Part shown: in pieces, positions 34,158-42,710 of the stretch
How positions within the stretch are numbered: the stretch's first letter is position 1
Layout: every line of letters starts with the position of its first letter
Source: Dysgonamonadaceae bacterium
GTDB lineage: Bacteria; Bacteroidota; Bacteroidia; Bacteroidales; Dysgonomonadaceae
NCBI GenBank assembly: GCA_029975415.1
Contig: JARKPE010000139.1
Span: 1-48,762 of the forward strand
Reading direction: 5' to 3'
Length of the DNA stretch: 48,762 nt
Program-made: the position numbers and the translations under genes
Notes under the pieces: model-generated
The model's input: only the letters and a program-made list of their open reading frames with translations
Database searches by the model: none
What the model was told of the DNA's origin: nothing

Positions 34158-35135
34158 ATGACAGAAACTATCATAGAACCTATAGAGCAATTTGGGCTCA
34201 GCATTGGTGCTCAACGCAAAAAAAAACCATTGTTTTCGAAAATTGGTGTTGTAGGTGCCGGAAAAGAGGGAAGAACGATTATCAGTCTAGCTTCCAGTGC
34301 AGGAATGGATGTGGTTTTCATGGACGAAAATCAGGAACGCATCGACTTCGTAATGGAAGAGGTAAGTAGAAATCTCGACTCGAAAATCGAAAACTGGGGG
34401 CTCACTCAGTCCGAAAAGAAAATCATCATGAATCGTATCACTCCAACTCTCGATTATGAGGATTTCAGAGGATGTGATTTGGTGGTTGAATGTACGCGTT
34501 ATTCCGAAACAGGACGCAGAAGTACTCCGTTGAGAAAAAATATTTTCAAAAAACTTGAAGAAATTCTTGAACCTGATGCCATTATTGCCACTAATGGACC
34601 AACAGTAATTATTAGTGAACTTGCTGCAGACTTGATACATAAAGAAAGATGCGTAAGTCTGTATTTTCCTGTAGCACATCCCGATGCACGTATTCTCGAA
34701 ATTGTGAGTGGAATGTACACTTCGAACGAAGTGTATGCAAAAATGGAAATTTTTGCCAAACTCATCGGATACAAACCTCACAAAGTGAGTGAAAGCAATG
34801 GAAATGTGAGTATGCGTTTGATGGTAGCCATGCTCAACGAAGCGTGTGAAATATTAATGGAACACGTAACTTCGATGGAAAACATCGAAGAAACATTTAC
34901 GATAATCTATGGTCAGCGCTACGGAATTTTCCGTATGGCTGATATTATTGGAATTGAGCGAATGGTAACTCTTATGGAAGCAATGTTTAACGATTTTGGA
35001 GATAAGAAATACAAACCCAATCCCATTCTGTGGAAACTATATCGGTCGAATCAATTGGGAATTCGTACAGGAAAAGGATTTTATATTTATGACCAAAACG
35101 GTAATGTAACCGGCATCAATAATTCACTTTTTTAA
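34158..35135 (+). CDS. 3-hydroxyacyl-CoA dehydrogenase-like protein lacking the usual catalytic His and Asn
   Basis: 325 residues with the two-domain fold of 3-hydroxyacyl-CoA dehydrogenases: NAD-binding GVVGAGKEGRT (G-x-G-x-x-G), DLVVECTRYSE in place of DLVIEA, ATNGPTVIISELA, and a C-terminal helical domain ending LGIRTGKGFYIYD. Ungapped comparison with the canonical LHFFNPxxxMxLVE segment puts Tyr at position 169 where the catalytic His belongs, while Glu181 is kept. The canonical VNR Asn is Met219. H174 could substitute, or the protein may do another job. It sits between pta and ackA with 35- and 18-base gaps, suggesting a link with acyl-phosphate or CoA metabolism. Confidence 0.85.
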   Translation: MTETIIEPIEQFGLSIGAQRKKKPLFSKIGVVGAGKEGRTIISLASSAGMDVVFMDENQERIDFVMEEVSRNLDSKIENWGLTQSEKKIIMNRITPTLDYEDFRGCDLVVECTRYSETGRRSTPLRKNIFKKLEEILEPDAIIATNGPTVIISELAADLIHKERCVSLYFPVAHPDARILEIVSGMYTSNEVYAKMEIFAKLIGYKPHKVSESNGNVSMRLMVAMLNEACEILMEHVTSMENIEETFTIIYGQRYGIFRMADIIGIERMVTLMEAMFNDFGDKKYKPNPILWKLYRSNQLGIRTGKGFYIYDQNGNVTGINNSLF

Positions 35136-35153
35136 ACAGGAAATCAAATTAAA

Positions 35154-36365
35154 ATGAAAATTTTGGTACTTAACTGTGGCAGTTCGTCCATTAAATACAA
35201 ACTTTATCAGATGGAAACTCGGCAAGTACTTGCTCAGGGTGGAGTGGAAAAGATTGGGCTGAAGGGTTCTTTTCTGAAATTCACTTTACCGGATGGCAGA
35301 AAAGTGATACTCGAAGGTGAAATTCTGGAACATCAGGCAGGTATTGAATATATTTTGGGCGTTTTGCTCAGCAAAAAATATGGCTGTATTAATTCTTTGA
35401 GTGAGATAGATGCGGTTGGTCATCGTGTGGTGCATGGAGGAGAGAAATTCAATCAAAGTGTTTTGTTAACGCAAGAGGTGATTGCATCCGTTGAAGAATG
35501 CATTGAGCTGGCACCCCTACACAATCCACCCAATTTGAAAGGTATTTATGCAATTCGGGAACTCATGCCCGAAACGCCTCAGGTTGCTGTGTTCGATACT
35601 GCTTTTCATCAAACGATGCCTGACTATGCTTATATGTACGCATTGCCTTATTCGCTCTACGAAAAATATGGTATTCGCCGATACGGTTTTCATGGAACGA
35701 GTCATCGCTACGTTTCGAAAAGGGCGTGCGAATTTCTTGGTGTTCCTTTTGAAGAGCAACGCATGATTACTGCCCATATTGGCAACGGTGGGTCGGTAGA
35801 TGCGATCAAAAACGGGAAATCCATCGACACGAGTATGGGAATGACGCCGGTAGAAGGATTGATGATGGGAACCCGCTCAGGTGATGTTGATCCGGGAGTT
35901 TTGACTTATCTCATGGAAAAGGAACGCTTGGGTGCTCAGGGAATATCACGTTTGGTGAATAAATTCTCCGGCGTGTTGGGTATTTCGGGTGTATCGTCGG
36001 ATATGCGGGAAGTGGATGCTGCGATTGAGCAGGGAAATAAGCGTGCAGCCTTGTCGCTCGAAATGTATAACTATCGCATCAAAAAATATGTGGGAGCTTA
36101 TACTGCCATTTTGGGCGGTCTCGATATCCTTGTATTTACCGGTGGAGTAGGCGAGAACCAGGCTATTACTCGAAGTGAAGTATGTAAAAATATGGAATTT
36201 TTGGGTATCGAACTTGATGAAGATAAAAACGTTTCGGTGCATGGGATAGAATGCGAAATAAGTAAACCTGAATCGAAAGTGAAGGTTGTTGTTATTCCAA
36301 CGGATGAAGAGTTGACCATTGCTCAAGACACATTGCAAATCGTTTCGAAAAATCTTTCGAATTAA
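35154..36365 (+). CDS. ackA: Acetate kinase
   Basis: Transfers phosphate from acetyl phosphate to ADP. 403 residues of the ASKHA fold with all signatures: NCGSSSIKYKLYQ, GHRVVHGG, RRYGFHGTSHRYV, AHIGNGGS, MGTRSGDVDPG and FTGGVGENQ. Converges on the LuxR-type gene with a 25-base gap and no visible terminator. Confidence 0.96.
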   Translation: MKILVLNCGSSSIKYKLYQMETRQVLAQGGVEKIGLKGSFLKFTLPDGRKVILEGEILEHQAGIEYILGVLLSKKYGCINSLSEIDAVGHRVVHGGEKFNQSVLLTQEVIASVEECIELAPLHNPPNLKGIYAIRELMPETPQVAVFDTAFHQTMPDYAYMYALPYSLYEKYGIRRYGFHGTSHRYVSKRACEFLGVPFEEQRMITAHIGNGGSVDAIKNGKSIDTSMGMTPVEGLMMGTRSGDVDPGVLTYLMEKERLGAQGISRLVNKFSGVLGISGVSSDMREVDAAIEQGNKRAALSLEMYNYRIKKYVGAYTAILGGLDILVFTGGVGENQAITRSEVCKNMEFLGIELDEDKNVSVHGIECEISKPESKVKVVVIPTDEELTIAQDTLQIVSKNLSN

Positions 36366-36390
36366 GGTCTCAGACGGGTAGGGTGGTGAA

Positions 36391-36990
36391 CTAATCGTTT
36401 TTATTAATATCATCAATCTCGATTAGCTTATTGACGATAGCGTAGATGGTAAGTCCTGACGTGCTGTGGATATCGAGTTTTGTTGATATATTGCGCCGAT
36501 GGGTTATTACGGTGTGAATCGAGAGATTGAGTTTTTGAGCAATTTGCTTGTTAGAGAGTCCTTTTACAACCAACCCGACGATTTCTTTTTCGCGTGAGCT
36601 GAGACACTCTGTCGAAATGTCTGTATCGGGGGATGATATTGCTTTTTTTAATTTGCTTATTATTTGTTCACTCGAATCGAATATGGAAATTGACTCATCG
36701 TATTGCGAGAGAAGAGAATTTTCACACAAGACGCTTTGCAATGCGATGATTTTAATGCCGCCGGATTTGATGATTTCCTTTTTTAATTGCTGAGGGGATG
36801 AAAATCCCGTCAGAATCGGATTAAGGATTAAGATATCGAAATTATGATGGGCTACCGATTGCCTGAGTTGTTGAAAGTTTTTTATTTCAAAAAATAAAAT
36901 CTGAGAATTCATTCTTTTGAGAATCGATATAACTCCGGCTCGGATTACATCGGACGATTCGGCAATTGCTATCTTAATTTGTTTGCTCAT
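36391..36990 (-). CDS. LuxR/NarL-type regulator with degenerate receiver domain
   Basis: 199 residues. The N-terminal half has a receiver-like fold (IKIAIAESSDVIRAGVISIL), but the strand that should end in the phospho-accepting Asp reads FDILILNP, with Asn, and the conserved Lys/Thr surroundings are weak. The C-terminal half is a good LuxR helix-turn-helix (SSREKEIVGLVVKGLSNKQIAQKLNLSIHTVITHR, split here by domain: recognition helix at SIHTVITHRRNI). It overlaps the hemerythrin gene by 17 bases, so the regulator probably responds to, or with, that protein rather than to a phosphorelay. Confidence 0.88.
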   Translation of the reverse strand: MSKQIKIAIAESSDVIRAGVISILKRMNSQILFFEIKNFQQLRQSVAHHNFDILILNPILTGFSSPQQLKKEIIKSGGIKIIALQSVLCENSLLSQYDESISIFDSSEQIISKLKKAISSPDTDISTECLSSREKEIVGLVVKGLSNKQIAQKLNLSIHTVITHRRNISTKLDIHSTSGLTIYAIVNKLIEIDDINKND

Positions 36991-37684
36991 CTCTTAGCCG
37001 GTTTTTTTGTTCCAGTTTCAGAATCGAAGGAATAAGCAATTGATTTTCTATTTTATTATGTGAGGCTAGATCGTATTCGCAGTTAAATATGTCGAACAAT
37101 ACATTGTTTAACTCATTCGATCCTTTGGCAGGATAATATTTAATTAAAATCTGCTTAAACTCCTTTAGTCTGTATTCAACTTGATCGTGATGACGCCGAA
37201 AAATATCGATATTGTATTTTCGATTGTTTTTTCCTTCGATCAGTTCACGGATATAAGGGAATACTTTTGTTTCTTCATACATCATGTGTTTTCGAACCTC
37301 TTCTACATACTCGTCAAAATAGTTCAACACAGCATTGTTCAGGTCGTTCTTTCTTTCGGTTAGGACATTTTCTAATCCTTGCCTGATTTCGGGCAGTCTA
37401 AATTCGAGAAAATATTCATGCGACCGTTGCAGGTACGTTATAAGAGCTTCCGGCGATATATTGAGAATCGTTTCTTCTGCAATGTCATCGTCTTTTACCA
37501 GCATGTTGGCTACAGCCAAAAAAGTCGCTACATCGACATTATTTTCTTTGCACACCTCAGCAATTGTTTTTTCGCCAAAACCTAGTCCAATTCCAAAACG
37601 ATTGAGGACTAGTAATATACGAAAATGTTGAGTAGCCAAGTCACTCATTTTGTGCGTAGGAGTATATGTCATCAATTTTTTCAT
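36974..37684 (-). CDS. ScdA/RIC-like hemerythrin-domain protein
   Basis: 236 residues. The start resembles the ScdA N-terminal domain (KTIAEVCKENNVDVATFL), followed by a hemerythrin-type four-helix bundle. Candidate di-iron ligands: H in RSHEYFLEF, H and E in KHMMYEETKVFPYI, H in RRHHDQVEY, and H/E in SHNKIENQLLIP. Relatives (RIC/YtfE) repair iron-sulfur clusters after nitric-oxide or oxidative damage; a sensory role is also possible because of the fused operon with a LuxR-type regulator. Cytosolic. Confidence 0.85.
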   Translation of the reverse strand: MKKLMTYTPTHKMSDLATQHFRILLVLNRFGIGLGFGEKTIAEVCKENNVDVATFLAVANMLVKDDDIAEETILNISPEALITYLQRSHEYFLEFRLPEIRQGLENVLTERKNDLNNAVLNYFDEYVEEVRKHMMYEETKVFPYIRELIEGKNNRKYNIDIFRRHHDQVEYRLKEFKQILIKYYPAKGSNELNNVLFDIFNCEYDLASHNKIENQLLIPSILKLEQKNRLRDEQTN

Positions 37685-37804
37685 TAAGATACATTTTAGG
37701 ACAAAAATAGCATTAAAATCTGTGATTGAGGGTCGTTTCGAAAATAATCAAATTTTCGATTTATTTCCAAGTATCTCTTTTTGAAGAATATCTTTGTCGA
37801 AAAC

Positions 37805-37838
37805 AAAAAGAGGATATTCCGAAGAACATCCTCTTTTT
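37805..37838 (-). terminator. Terminator of the rpsF-rpsR-rplI operon
   Basis: AAAAAGAGGAT (37805-37815) pairs perfectly with ATCCTCTTTTT (37828-37838) around a 12-base loop. On the minus strand it follows rplI by 39 bases and is trailed by TTTTTGTTTT. Confidence 0.85.
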
Positions 37839-37877
37839 GAATATGATTTTGAAAGAATAGTAGAACTATTTTAATTT

Positions 37878-38321
37878 TTATTCTGAAACCACTTCAAACG
37901 GTATTTCTACCGATACTTCCTTGTGTAATTTAACTGTTGCTTTATAATTCCCGACTTCTTTTACGGGATCTTTGATGACGATGAGTTTTCGGTCAATTTC
38001 GAATCCCTTTTCTTTTAGAGCATCGGCAATTTGGATGTTCGTTACCGACCCGAAGATAGTACCCGTAGAGCTTGTTTTTGCACCGATGGTGAGAGAAACT
38101 CCCTCGAGTTTGCTGGCAAGTTCTTGAGCCTCGTTTTTGATTTTTTCGATTTTGTGAGCACGTTGTTTCAAATTTTCGGCAAGTACTTTTTTTGCCGATT
38201 CGGTAGCTATATAAGCCTTCCCCTGAGGAATGAGATAATTGCGACCATAGCCGCGTTTCACGTTAACGATATCGTCTTTATAGCCCAAATTTGGAACGTC
38301 TTCTTTCAATATTACTTCCAT
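37878..38321 (-). CDS. rplI: 50S ribosomal protein L9
   Basis: 147 residues, starting with the conserved [19 protein letters not shown], then [16 protein letters not shown] and a C-terminal domain ([16 protein letters not shown]). Third gene of the rpsF-rpsR-rplI operon. Its ribosome-binding site AAGGAGGAG (38327-38335) overlaps the rpsR stop codon. Confidence 0.97.
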   Translation of the reverse strand: MEVILKEDVPNLGYKDDIVNVKRGYGRNYLIPQGKAYIATESAKKVLAENLKQRAHKIEKIKNEAQELASKLEGVSLTIGAKTSSTGTIFGSVTNIQIADALKEKGFEIDRKLIVIKDPVKEVGNYKATVKLHKEVSVEIPFEVVSE

Positions 38322-38326
38322 TTTTT

Positions 38327-38335
38327 CTCCTCCTT
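38327..38335 (-). promoter_or_regulatory. Strong Shine-Dalgarno site of rplI
   Basis: AAGGAGGAG stands six bases before the rplI start and shares its first bases with the rpsR stop (TAAGGAGGAG). Such strong sites are rare in this window. Confidence 0.8.
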
Positions 38336-38600
38336 ATTTCATTAAATCGGTTACGTAAGGCAGCAAAGCGATATGGCGAGCACGTTTGACGGCCTGTGCT
38401 ATGCGGCGTTGAAATTTAAGCGAAGTTCCGGTGATACGACGGGGTAAGATCTTTCCTTGTTCGTTCAGAAACTTTTTAAGGAATTCAGGATCCTTATAGT
38501 CGATGTATTTGATTCCGTTCTTTTTGAAACGACAATATTTTTTCTTTTTTACATCTACCGAAACCGGTGTTAGATAACGAATTTCTGATTGTTTTGCCAT
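38334..38600 (-). CDS. rpsR: 30S ribosomal protein S18
   Basis: 88 residues of normal length. The [20 protein letters not shown] core and the [23 protein letters not shown] basic region are typical of Bacteroidetes S18, which binds 16S rRNA with S6. It is three bases after rpsF, whose last codons carry its ribosome-binding site. Confidence 0.97.
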   Translation of the reverse strand: MAKQSEIRYLTPVSVDVKKKKYCRFKKNGIKYIDYKDPEFLKKFLNEQGKILPRRITGTSLKFQRRIAQAVKRARHIALLPYVTDLMK

Positions 38601-38603
38601 TTT

Positions 38604-39008
38604 TTAGTCCTCCTTTTCTTCTATTTCAACTTTCTCAGCCACCTTTTCTTTTACAGGAGCAGGAGCTTCGTTTTTCTTACTGCCTTTGTTGTTACGCCTC
38701 TTCTCGGCGTATTCTAAAGCGAATTTGTCTTGTTTCACTGTCAGAAAACGAATCACGCGCTCGTCGCGACGGTAGTTAATTTCCAGTTTTTCAATCACCG
38801 AAGGATCGGCTTTGAATTCCAAAAAATAATAAAAACCGGTGGTCTTTTTGTCAATGGGATAGGCTAACTTGCGCAATCCCCAATTTTCTTCGTTTACGAT
38901 TTCGGCTCCTTGTTCGGTAAGGATGTTTTTGAATTTGTCAACCGCTTCCTTCATCTGTGCATCAGACAAAACGGGAGTCAAAATGAAAACGGTTTCGTAA
39001 TTGTTCAT
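38604..39008 (-). CDS. rpsF: 30S ribosomal protein S6, with charged C-terminal tail
   Basis: 134 residues: [36 protein letters not shown] and the C-terminal [12 protein letters not shown] identify S6. A Lys/Glu/Ala/Pro-rich extension of about 30 residues (from [14 protein letters not shown]) exceeds the common bacterial length, though S6 tails vary. First gene of the operon, about 55 bases after a perfect TTTG-19-TATCTTTG promoter. Confidence 0.96.
   Translation of the reverse strand: MNNYETVFILTPVLSDAQMKEAVDKFKNILTEQGAEIVNEENWGLRKLAYPIDKKTTGFYYFLEFKADPSVIEKLEINYRRDERVIRFLTVKQDKFALEYAEKRRNNKGSKKNEAPAPVKEKVAEKVEIEEKED
38608..38615 (-). promoter_or_regulatory. Strong Shine-Dalgarno site of rpsR inside the rpsF tail
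   Basis: AAGGAGGA encodes the last Lys-Glu-Asp of S6 and lies seven bases before the rpsR start, coupling the two genes. Confidence 0.8.
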
Positions 39009-39063
39009 ACTGATAATCTTTTGATTAGATAATTATTATAGCTAAATATCGAATTTAGAGGTG

Positions 39064-39094
39064 CAAAGATACAATAAAACTTTGATATTTCAAA
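39064..39094 (-). promoter_or_regulatory. Promoter of rpsF-rpsR-rplI
   Basis: On the minus strand TTTG (39091-39094) is 19 bases upstream of TATCTTTG (39064-39071), a perfect Bacteroidetes sigma-factor promoter. Transcription would begin about 50 bases before rpsF. Confidence 0.85.
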
Positions 39095-39270
39095 TGCTAA
39101 CTTCGAAAAAATTACGGAATAGAGTTTTAATTTGTTTCCATTTTAGTCTTTTATTTGTTTCATTTTCAGTATAATTCTATGCCTCGATCAGGATGATCGA
39201 CTGAATGAAGTCAAACGAACAATTTAGCATGATAGGCGTTTAATATATTGAATATAAAACTATAATATAT

Positions 39271-39840
39271 ATGATAGAGGATATGCTAACATCAGCTCAT
39301 CAAGTTGTTAGAAGATGGTATCTTCCGCTTGTTATTGGCGTTATTTTGTTGATTTTAGGAGTTTGGACGCTTTTCACTCCGGCAAAATCTTACGTAGCAT
39401 TGGCTATTGTTTTTGCAATCGGTTTTTTGATTAACGGAATTCTCGAAACTTATTTTGCTATCGTAAACAAAACGAATGGCTGGTCGCTGGTATTGGGAAT
39501 TTTGAGTTTTATTCTTGGCTTGGTTCTTCTGTTTAATCCTGCATTGTCAGCAATAACGCTACCGATCTACGTGGGGTTTATGTTGATGTTTCGTTCTGTT
39601 TTGGGTGTCGGAATTGCACTTCAATTGCGCCGTCATTATGTAATCGATTGGGGGACGCTGATGGTGTTTTCGGTATTGGGAATTTTGCTTTCGATTTTGA
39701 TGATTTTTAATCCGGCATTCGGCGGATTGTCCATCGTGTTTTGGACCGGTTTTGCTTTTTTGGCCTGTGGAGCACTTTCGATAATTTTTGCCTTGAGATT
39801 GAGAAAGTTGCATACTTTCATTCAAAAAGAATTGGAATAA
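39271..39840 (+). CDS. HdeD/DUF308-family membrane protein
   Basis: 189 residues with six predicted transmembrane helices in three repeated pairs, starting WYLPLVIGVILLILGVWTLF. The pattern of paired helices separated by short N-P turns (LLFNPALSA, MIFNPAFGG) is typical of the DUF308 repeat in HdeD-type acid-stress proteins. Inner membrane; no physiological role can be deduced. Monocistronic, ending in a hairpin terminator. Confidence 0.85.
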   Translation: MIEDMLTSAHQVVRRWYLPLVIGVILLILGVWTLFTPAKSYVALAIVFAIGFLINGILETYFAIVNKTNGWSLVLGILSFILGLVLLFNPALSAITLPIYVGFMLMFRSVLGVGIALQLRRHYVIDWGTLMVFSVLGILLSILMIFNPAFGGLSIVFWTGFAFLACGALSIIFALRLRKLHTFIQKELE

Positions 39841-39865
39841 GTGTTGGTATTACGTGTTTGCTACC

Positions 39866-39910
39866 GGGATACAAACGGTCTTTCACGCTTGTGTCCCTAT
39901 ATATTTTTTT
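39866..39910 (+). terminator. Rho-independent terminator of the HdeD-like gene
   Basis: GGGATACAA (39866-39874) pairs with TTGTGTCCC (39889-39897, one G-U pair), followed by TATATA and seven T. Confidence 0.8.
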
Positions 39911-39933
39911 GACTGCCCCAGAACGAAACTTTT

Positions 39934-40977
39934 TTAATTGTTTCTAATCGAAAGTATTTCGCCGGTTTTCAAAACTTTTCCTATAGACGGATTCCATGAC
40001 TTAATTTGTTCGATCGAGCAATTGTATTTTCGAGAAATAGAATAGAGTGTCTCGCCCATTTTTACAGTGTGTCGGATATTAGCATCTTTGTTGACAGTAT
40101 CTTCTGACGATGAATCGGATTTTGCGTCCATTTCCTCCGGATCGGGAACGGTTGTATATTCGGGGCGACGCATGGTTTGCTTTTCCTGATGAATTTTGCT
40201 ACTCAACGGTGAATTGTTTGTCGTGTTTTTATGATTTGTTTCGCTTGCTAGCTGAGACATTGTTTTTCGAGATGCCTCCCGCGAGTGCACCATATAATTT
40301 TTATCTGACTGAGCTTTCGAAATTTCATCCGAAGATTCAAATCGAGACAAATTGACCCGATTGGCTTCGTTTTCCGAAATATTTTTCGCAAAGTAAATAC
40401 TGTTTTCTTCTTCGAAAACTTTTTGCTTTGCTATTTTCGCTTTTTGAGAGGTCAGTCGATCTGCTTCTTTCAATACACGTCCACCACGCAAGTAGCGCGA
40501 AGCATAATAAGGTTCAGTGGATGCGGTGATGATTACTCCATCGGATGTAGAAGCATGGATAAAATTGAACTCGCCATTTGATTTTTTCTCGATGACAATT
40601 CCAACATGGCCTACTTTTCCATTTTTGCGACGTCCCTCAAAGAAAACCAAATCGCCTATTTGCAAATCATCCTTCCGTCTGATAGTAGGTACTTGTCTGT
40701 CCTGATCTTCGGAGCTGGCTCCGAGTTTGTATCCGAATTTTAGAAATACGAAAGATGTGAATCCGGAGCAGTCAAACGCATTAGGCCCTTTTCCTGCAGG
40801 CCGGTATGGCTTACCTAAAAAATCTTTGCTATAATTGATCAACTGCTGTTGTGTTGACGAAAGGTACGGTTTCTCGGAAACGGCTTTTCGTGATGTTCCA
40901 CAGGAAGCGAGTAGCAATGTCAGTAATAATAGCCAGAGAATAGTTACAATTTTTTTTTCGATGAAAAAATATGTCAT
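39934..40977 (-). CDS. NlpC/P60 peptidoglycan hydrolase lipoprotein with LysM domain
   Basis: 347 residues from ATG 40977 (a GTG two codons earlier is open). The signal LLLLTLLLASCG has a lipobox with Cys at about residue 25, so the protein should be lipid-anchored. The NlpC/P60 domain has the catalytic Cys in NAFDCSGFTSFVF, His in KVGHVGIVI and a third polar residue in FIHAST. A long polar linker leads to a C-terminal LysM module (HTVKMGETLYSISRKYNCS). It cleaves peptide stems of peptidoglycan (family knowledge). Monocistronic. Confidence 0.92.
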   Translation of the reverse strand: MTYFFIEKKIVTILWLLLLTLLLASCGTSRKAVSEKPYLSSTQQQLINYSKDFLGKPYRPAGKGPNAFDCSGFTSFVFLKFGYKLGASSEDQDRQVPTIRRKDDLQIGDLVFFEGRRKNGKVGHVGIVIEKKSNGEFNFIHASTSDGVIITASTEPYYASRYLRGGRVLKEADRLTSQKAKIAKQKVFEEENSIYFAKNISENEANRVNLSRFESSDEISKAQSDKNYMVHSREASRKTMSQLASETNHKNTTNNSPLSSKIHQEKQTMRRPEYTTVPDPEEMDAKSDSSSEDTVNKDANIRHTVKMGETLYSISRKYNCSIEQIKSWNPSIGKVLKTGEILSIRNN

Positions 40978-41027
40978 AAACACGTATTCGTCGGACAGAT
41001 TGAATTTTATTGCAAGACAAATATATA

Positions 41028-41120
41028 AAGAATTGATCGTGATTGCTGCTGTTATTCTGTTTTTTTAACGTTTAGAATTCCGCTTCTTAATTATTTTTCG
41101 ATCGTTTCGGCTTATTTTTG
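41028..41120. promoter_or_regulatory. Divergent -7 boxes for the NlpC/P60 and HAD genes
   Basis: The minus strand has TATATTTG (41028-41035) for the NlpC/P60 gene, and the plus strand has TATTTTTG (41113-41120) 22 bases before the HAD gene. No good -33 partners are seen. Confidence 0.45.
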
Positions 41121-41142
41121 TCCGAAAATTGACTTTGAATAG

Positions 41143-41751
41143 ATGAAACAACTCAAAAATATCGTATTCGACTTTGGAGGTGTACTTATCGACTGGAATC
41201 CTCGTTATCTGTATCGAAACGTTTTCCGGAGCGAAGATGAAATGGAATACTTCCTCGAACACATTTGTCCGTACGACTGGAACCTCATGCAGGATGCCGG
41301 CCGTTCGCTCGCCGAAGCAACGCTGTCGAAACAAAAAGAACATCCCGAATACAGCGACGAAATTGGGTTATATTATGGCAGATGGATTGAAATGGTAGGT
41401 GGAATTTTCGATGAAAATGTGAAATTATTGAAGCCGCTGAAAGAAAAATACAATTTGTATGGACTGACGAACTGGTCGGCCGAAACGCTACCGCTTGCTC
41501 AAGCTAAATACGATTTTTTTGATTTGCTTGACGGAATTGTTGTATCGGGTGCAGAAAAAATCATAAAACCTGATCCTGCACTTTATCACATATTGATCGA
41601 TCGTTATCAAATTGATCCTCGAGAAACGCTGTTCATCGACGATAATCCGGAAAACATCCAAACTGCCAAACAACTCGGATTTCAGACGTTACACTTCACG
41701 CCTCAAATCAATTTAGAGCAAGAACTGAAAAATAGAGGCATTATCGATTGA
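41143..41751 (+). CDS. HAD-superfamily hydrolase (IA subfamily)
   Basis: 202 residues. Motif I is VFDFGGVLIDWNP, where the first Asp is the nucleophile and Gly replaces the general-acid Asp at the next-but-one position, as is common in this YihX-like group. Motif II is YGLTNWS, motif III K at IIKPDPALY, and motif IV FIDDNPENIQTA. The cap is helical, of the C1 type. Likely a phosphatase of small sugar phosphates; substrate unknown. Confidence 0.88.
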   Translation: MKQLKNIVFDFGGVLIDWNPRYLYRNVFRSEDEMEYFLEHICPYDWNLMQDAGRSLAEATLSKQKEHPEYSDEIGLYYGRWIEMVGGIFDENVKLLKPLKEKYNLYGLTNWSAETLPLAQAKYDFFDLLDGIVVSGAEKIIKPDPALYHILIDRYQIDPRETLFIDDNPENIQTAKQLGFQTLHFTPQINLEQELKNRGIID

Positions 41752-41801
41752 TGCCGGGAAGAATTCCGTCCGCGAAAAATAGTTTTAAGGCGGAAGCATT
41801 T

Positions 41802-42710
41802 TCATAGCAATCTCAAAAAAAGCTTGGGTACGGGCGTTTCGAAATGCATGATTTCACCCGAAGTGGGGTGATAAAATTCCAACACCCGTGCATGTAGTGC
41901 AATGCGGCCTATGGATGTGGATGATCCGTATTTGCGGTCGCCCACGATAGGATGTCCAAGATCCTTGAGATGGACGCGTATCTGATTTTTGCGCCCGGTT
42001 TCGAGCTCCAATTCGAGTAACGAAAATTTGTCGGTAGTCTGCAAAACTTTATATGTTGTGATAGCCAGTTTTCCCCCATTATCCACGGGACTGGAATACA
42101 TCATATAGTTCTTTTTGTTTTCGGTTAGCCAACTCGAAATTTTCCCCTCAGGTTCATCCATTTTTCCCTCTACAACAGCTACATAAGTGCGTTTGGTAAC
42201 CATATCGCGCCAATTGTCGCGCAACTGATGCTGGGCTTCGCTATTTTTGGCAAAGACCAATATTCCCGAAGTCAATTGATCGAGCCGATGAACCGTATAT
42301 ATTTTATTGTAAGGAGATTGTTTTTGGACGTAATCCTTAAGCAAGGAAACCGCAGTTGTATCAATTCCACTTCCGGTAGTGATTGTAAGCAGCCCTGCTT
42401 CTTTGTCGATAACAATGATATCATCATCTTCATACAGAATGCGCAATTGCGGAATATTCTTCTCCACGATGCTCCGATGATTACCAACAATAATTTTATC
42501 ACCCGATTTTAAAGAATAATCAAAGCGCGTTATCGCTTTGCCGTTGACAATGATTTGACCGTGTTTGAGTAACGATTTCACCGAATTTCGACTCTTTTCA
42601 CTCATATTTTTCAGCAAAAAATCGAGCAAAAGAGCTTTTTCGTTCACGATCATTTCCTGTTTTTTCTTCGTCGATGCAGCAGGAGACTTTTTATGTGTTT
42701 GTTTGTTCAC
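41802..42710 (-). CDS. RluA-family 23S rRNA/tRNA pseudouridine synthase
   Basis: 302 residues. After a Lys-rich start comes an S4 RNA-binding domain (SRNSVKSLLKHGQIIVNGK) and the synthase domain with catalytic Asp in VHRLDQLTSGILVFAKN, then a GRKNQIRVHLKDLGHPIVGD motif typical of RluA/C/D. The target uridine cannot be deduced. It overlaps the amidase gene upstream by four bases. Confidence 0.92.
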   Translation of the reverse strand: MNKQTHKKSPAASTKKKQEMIVNEKALLLDFLLKNMSEKSRNSVKSLLKHGQIIVNGKAITRFDYSLKSGDKIIVGNHRSIVEKNIPQLRILYEDDDIIVIDKEAGLLTITTGSGIDTTAVSLLKDYVQKQSPYNKIYTVHRLDQLTSGILVFAKNSEAQHQLRDNWRDMVTKRTYVAVVEGKMDEPEGKISSWLTENKKNYMMYSSPVDNGGKLAITTYKVLQTTDKFSLLELELETGRKNQIRVHLKDLGHPIVGDRKYGSSTSIGRIALHARVLEFYHPTSGEIMHFETPVPKLFLRLL

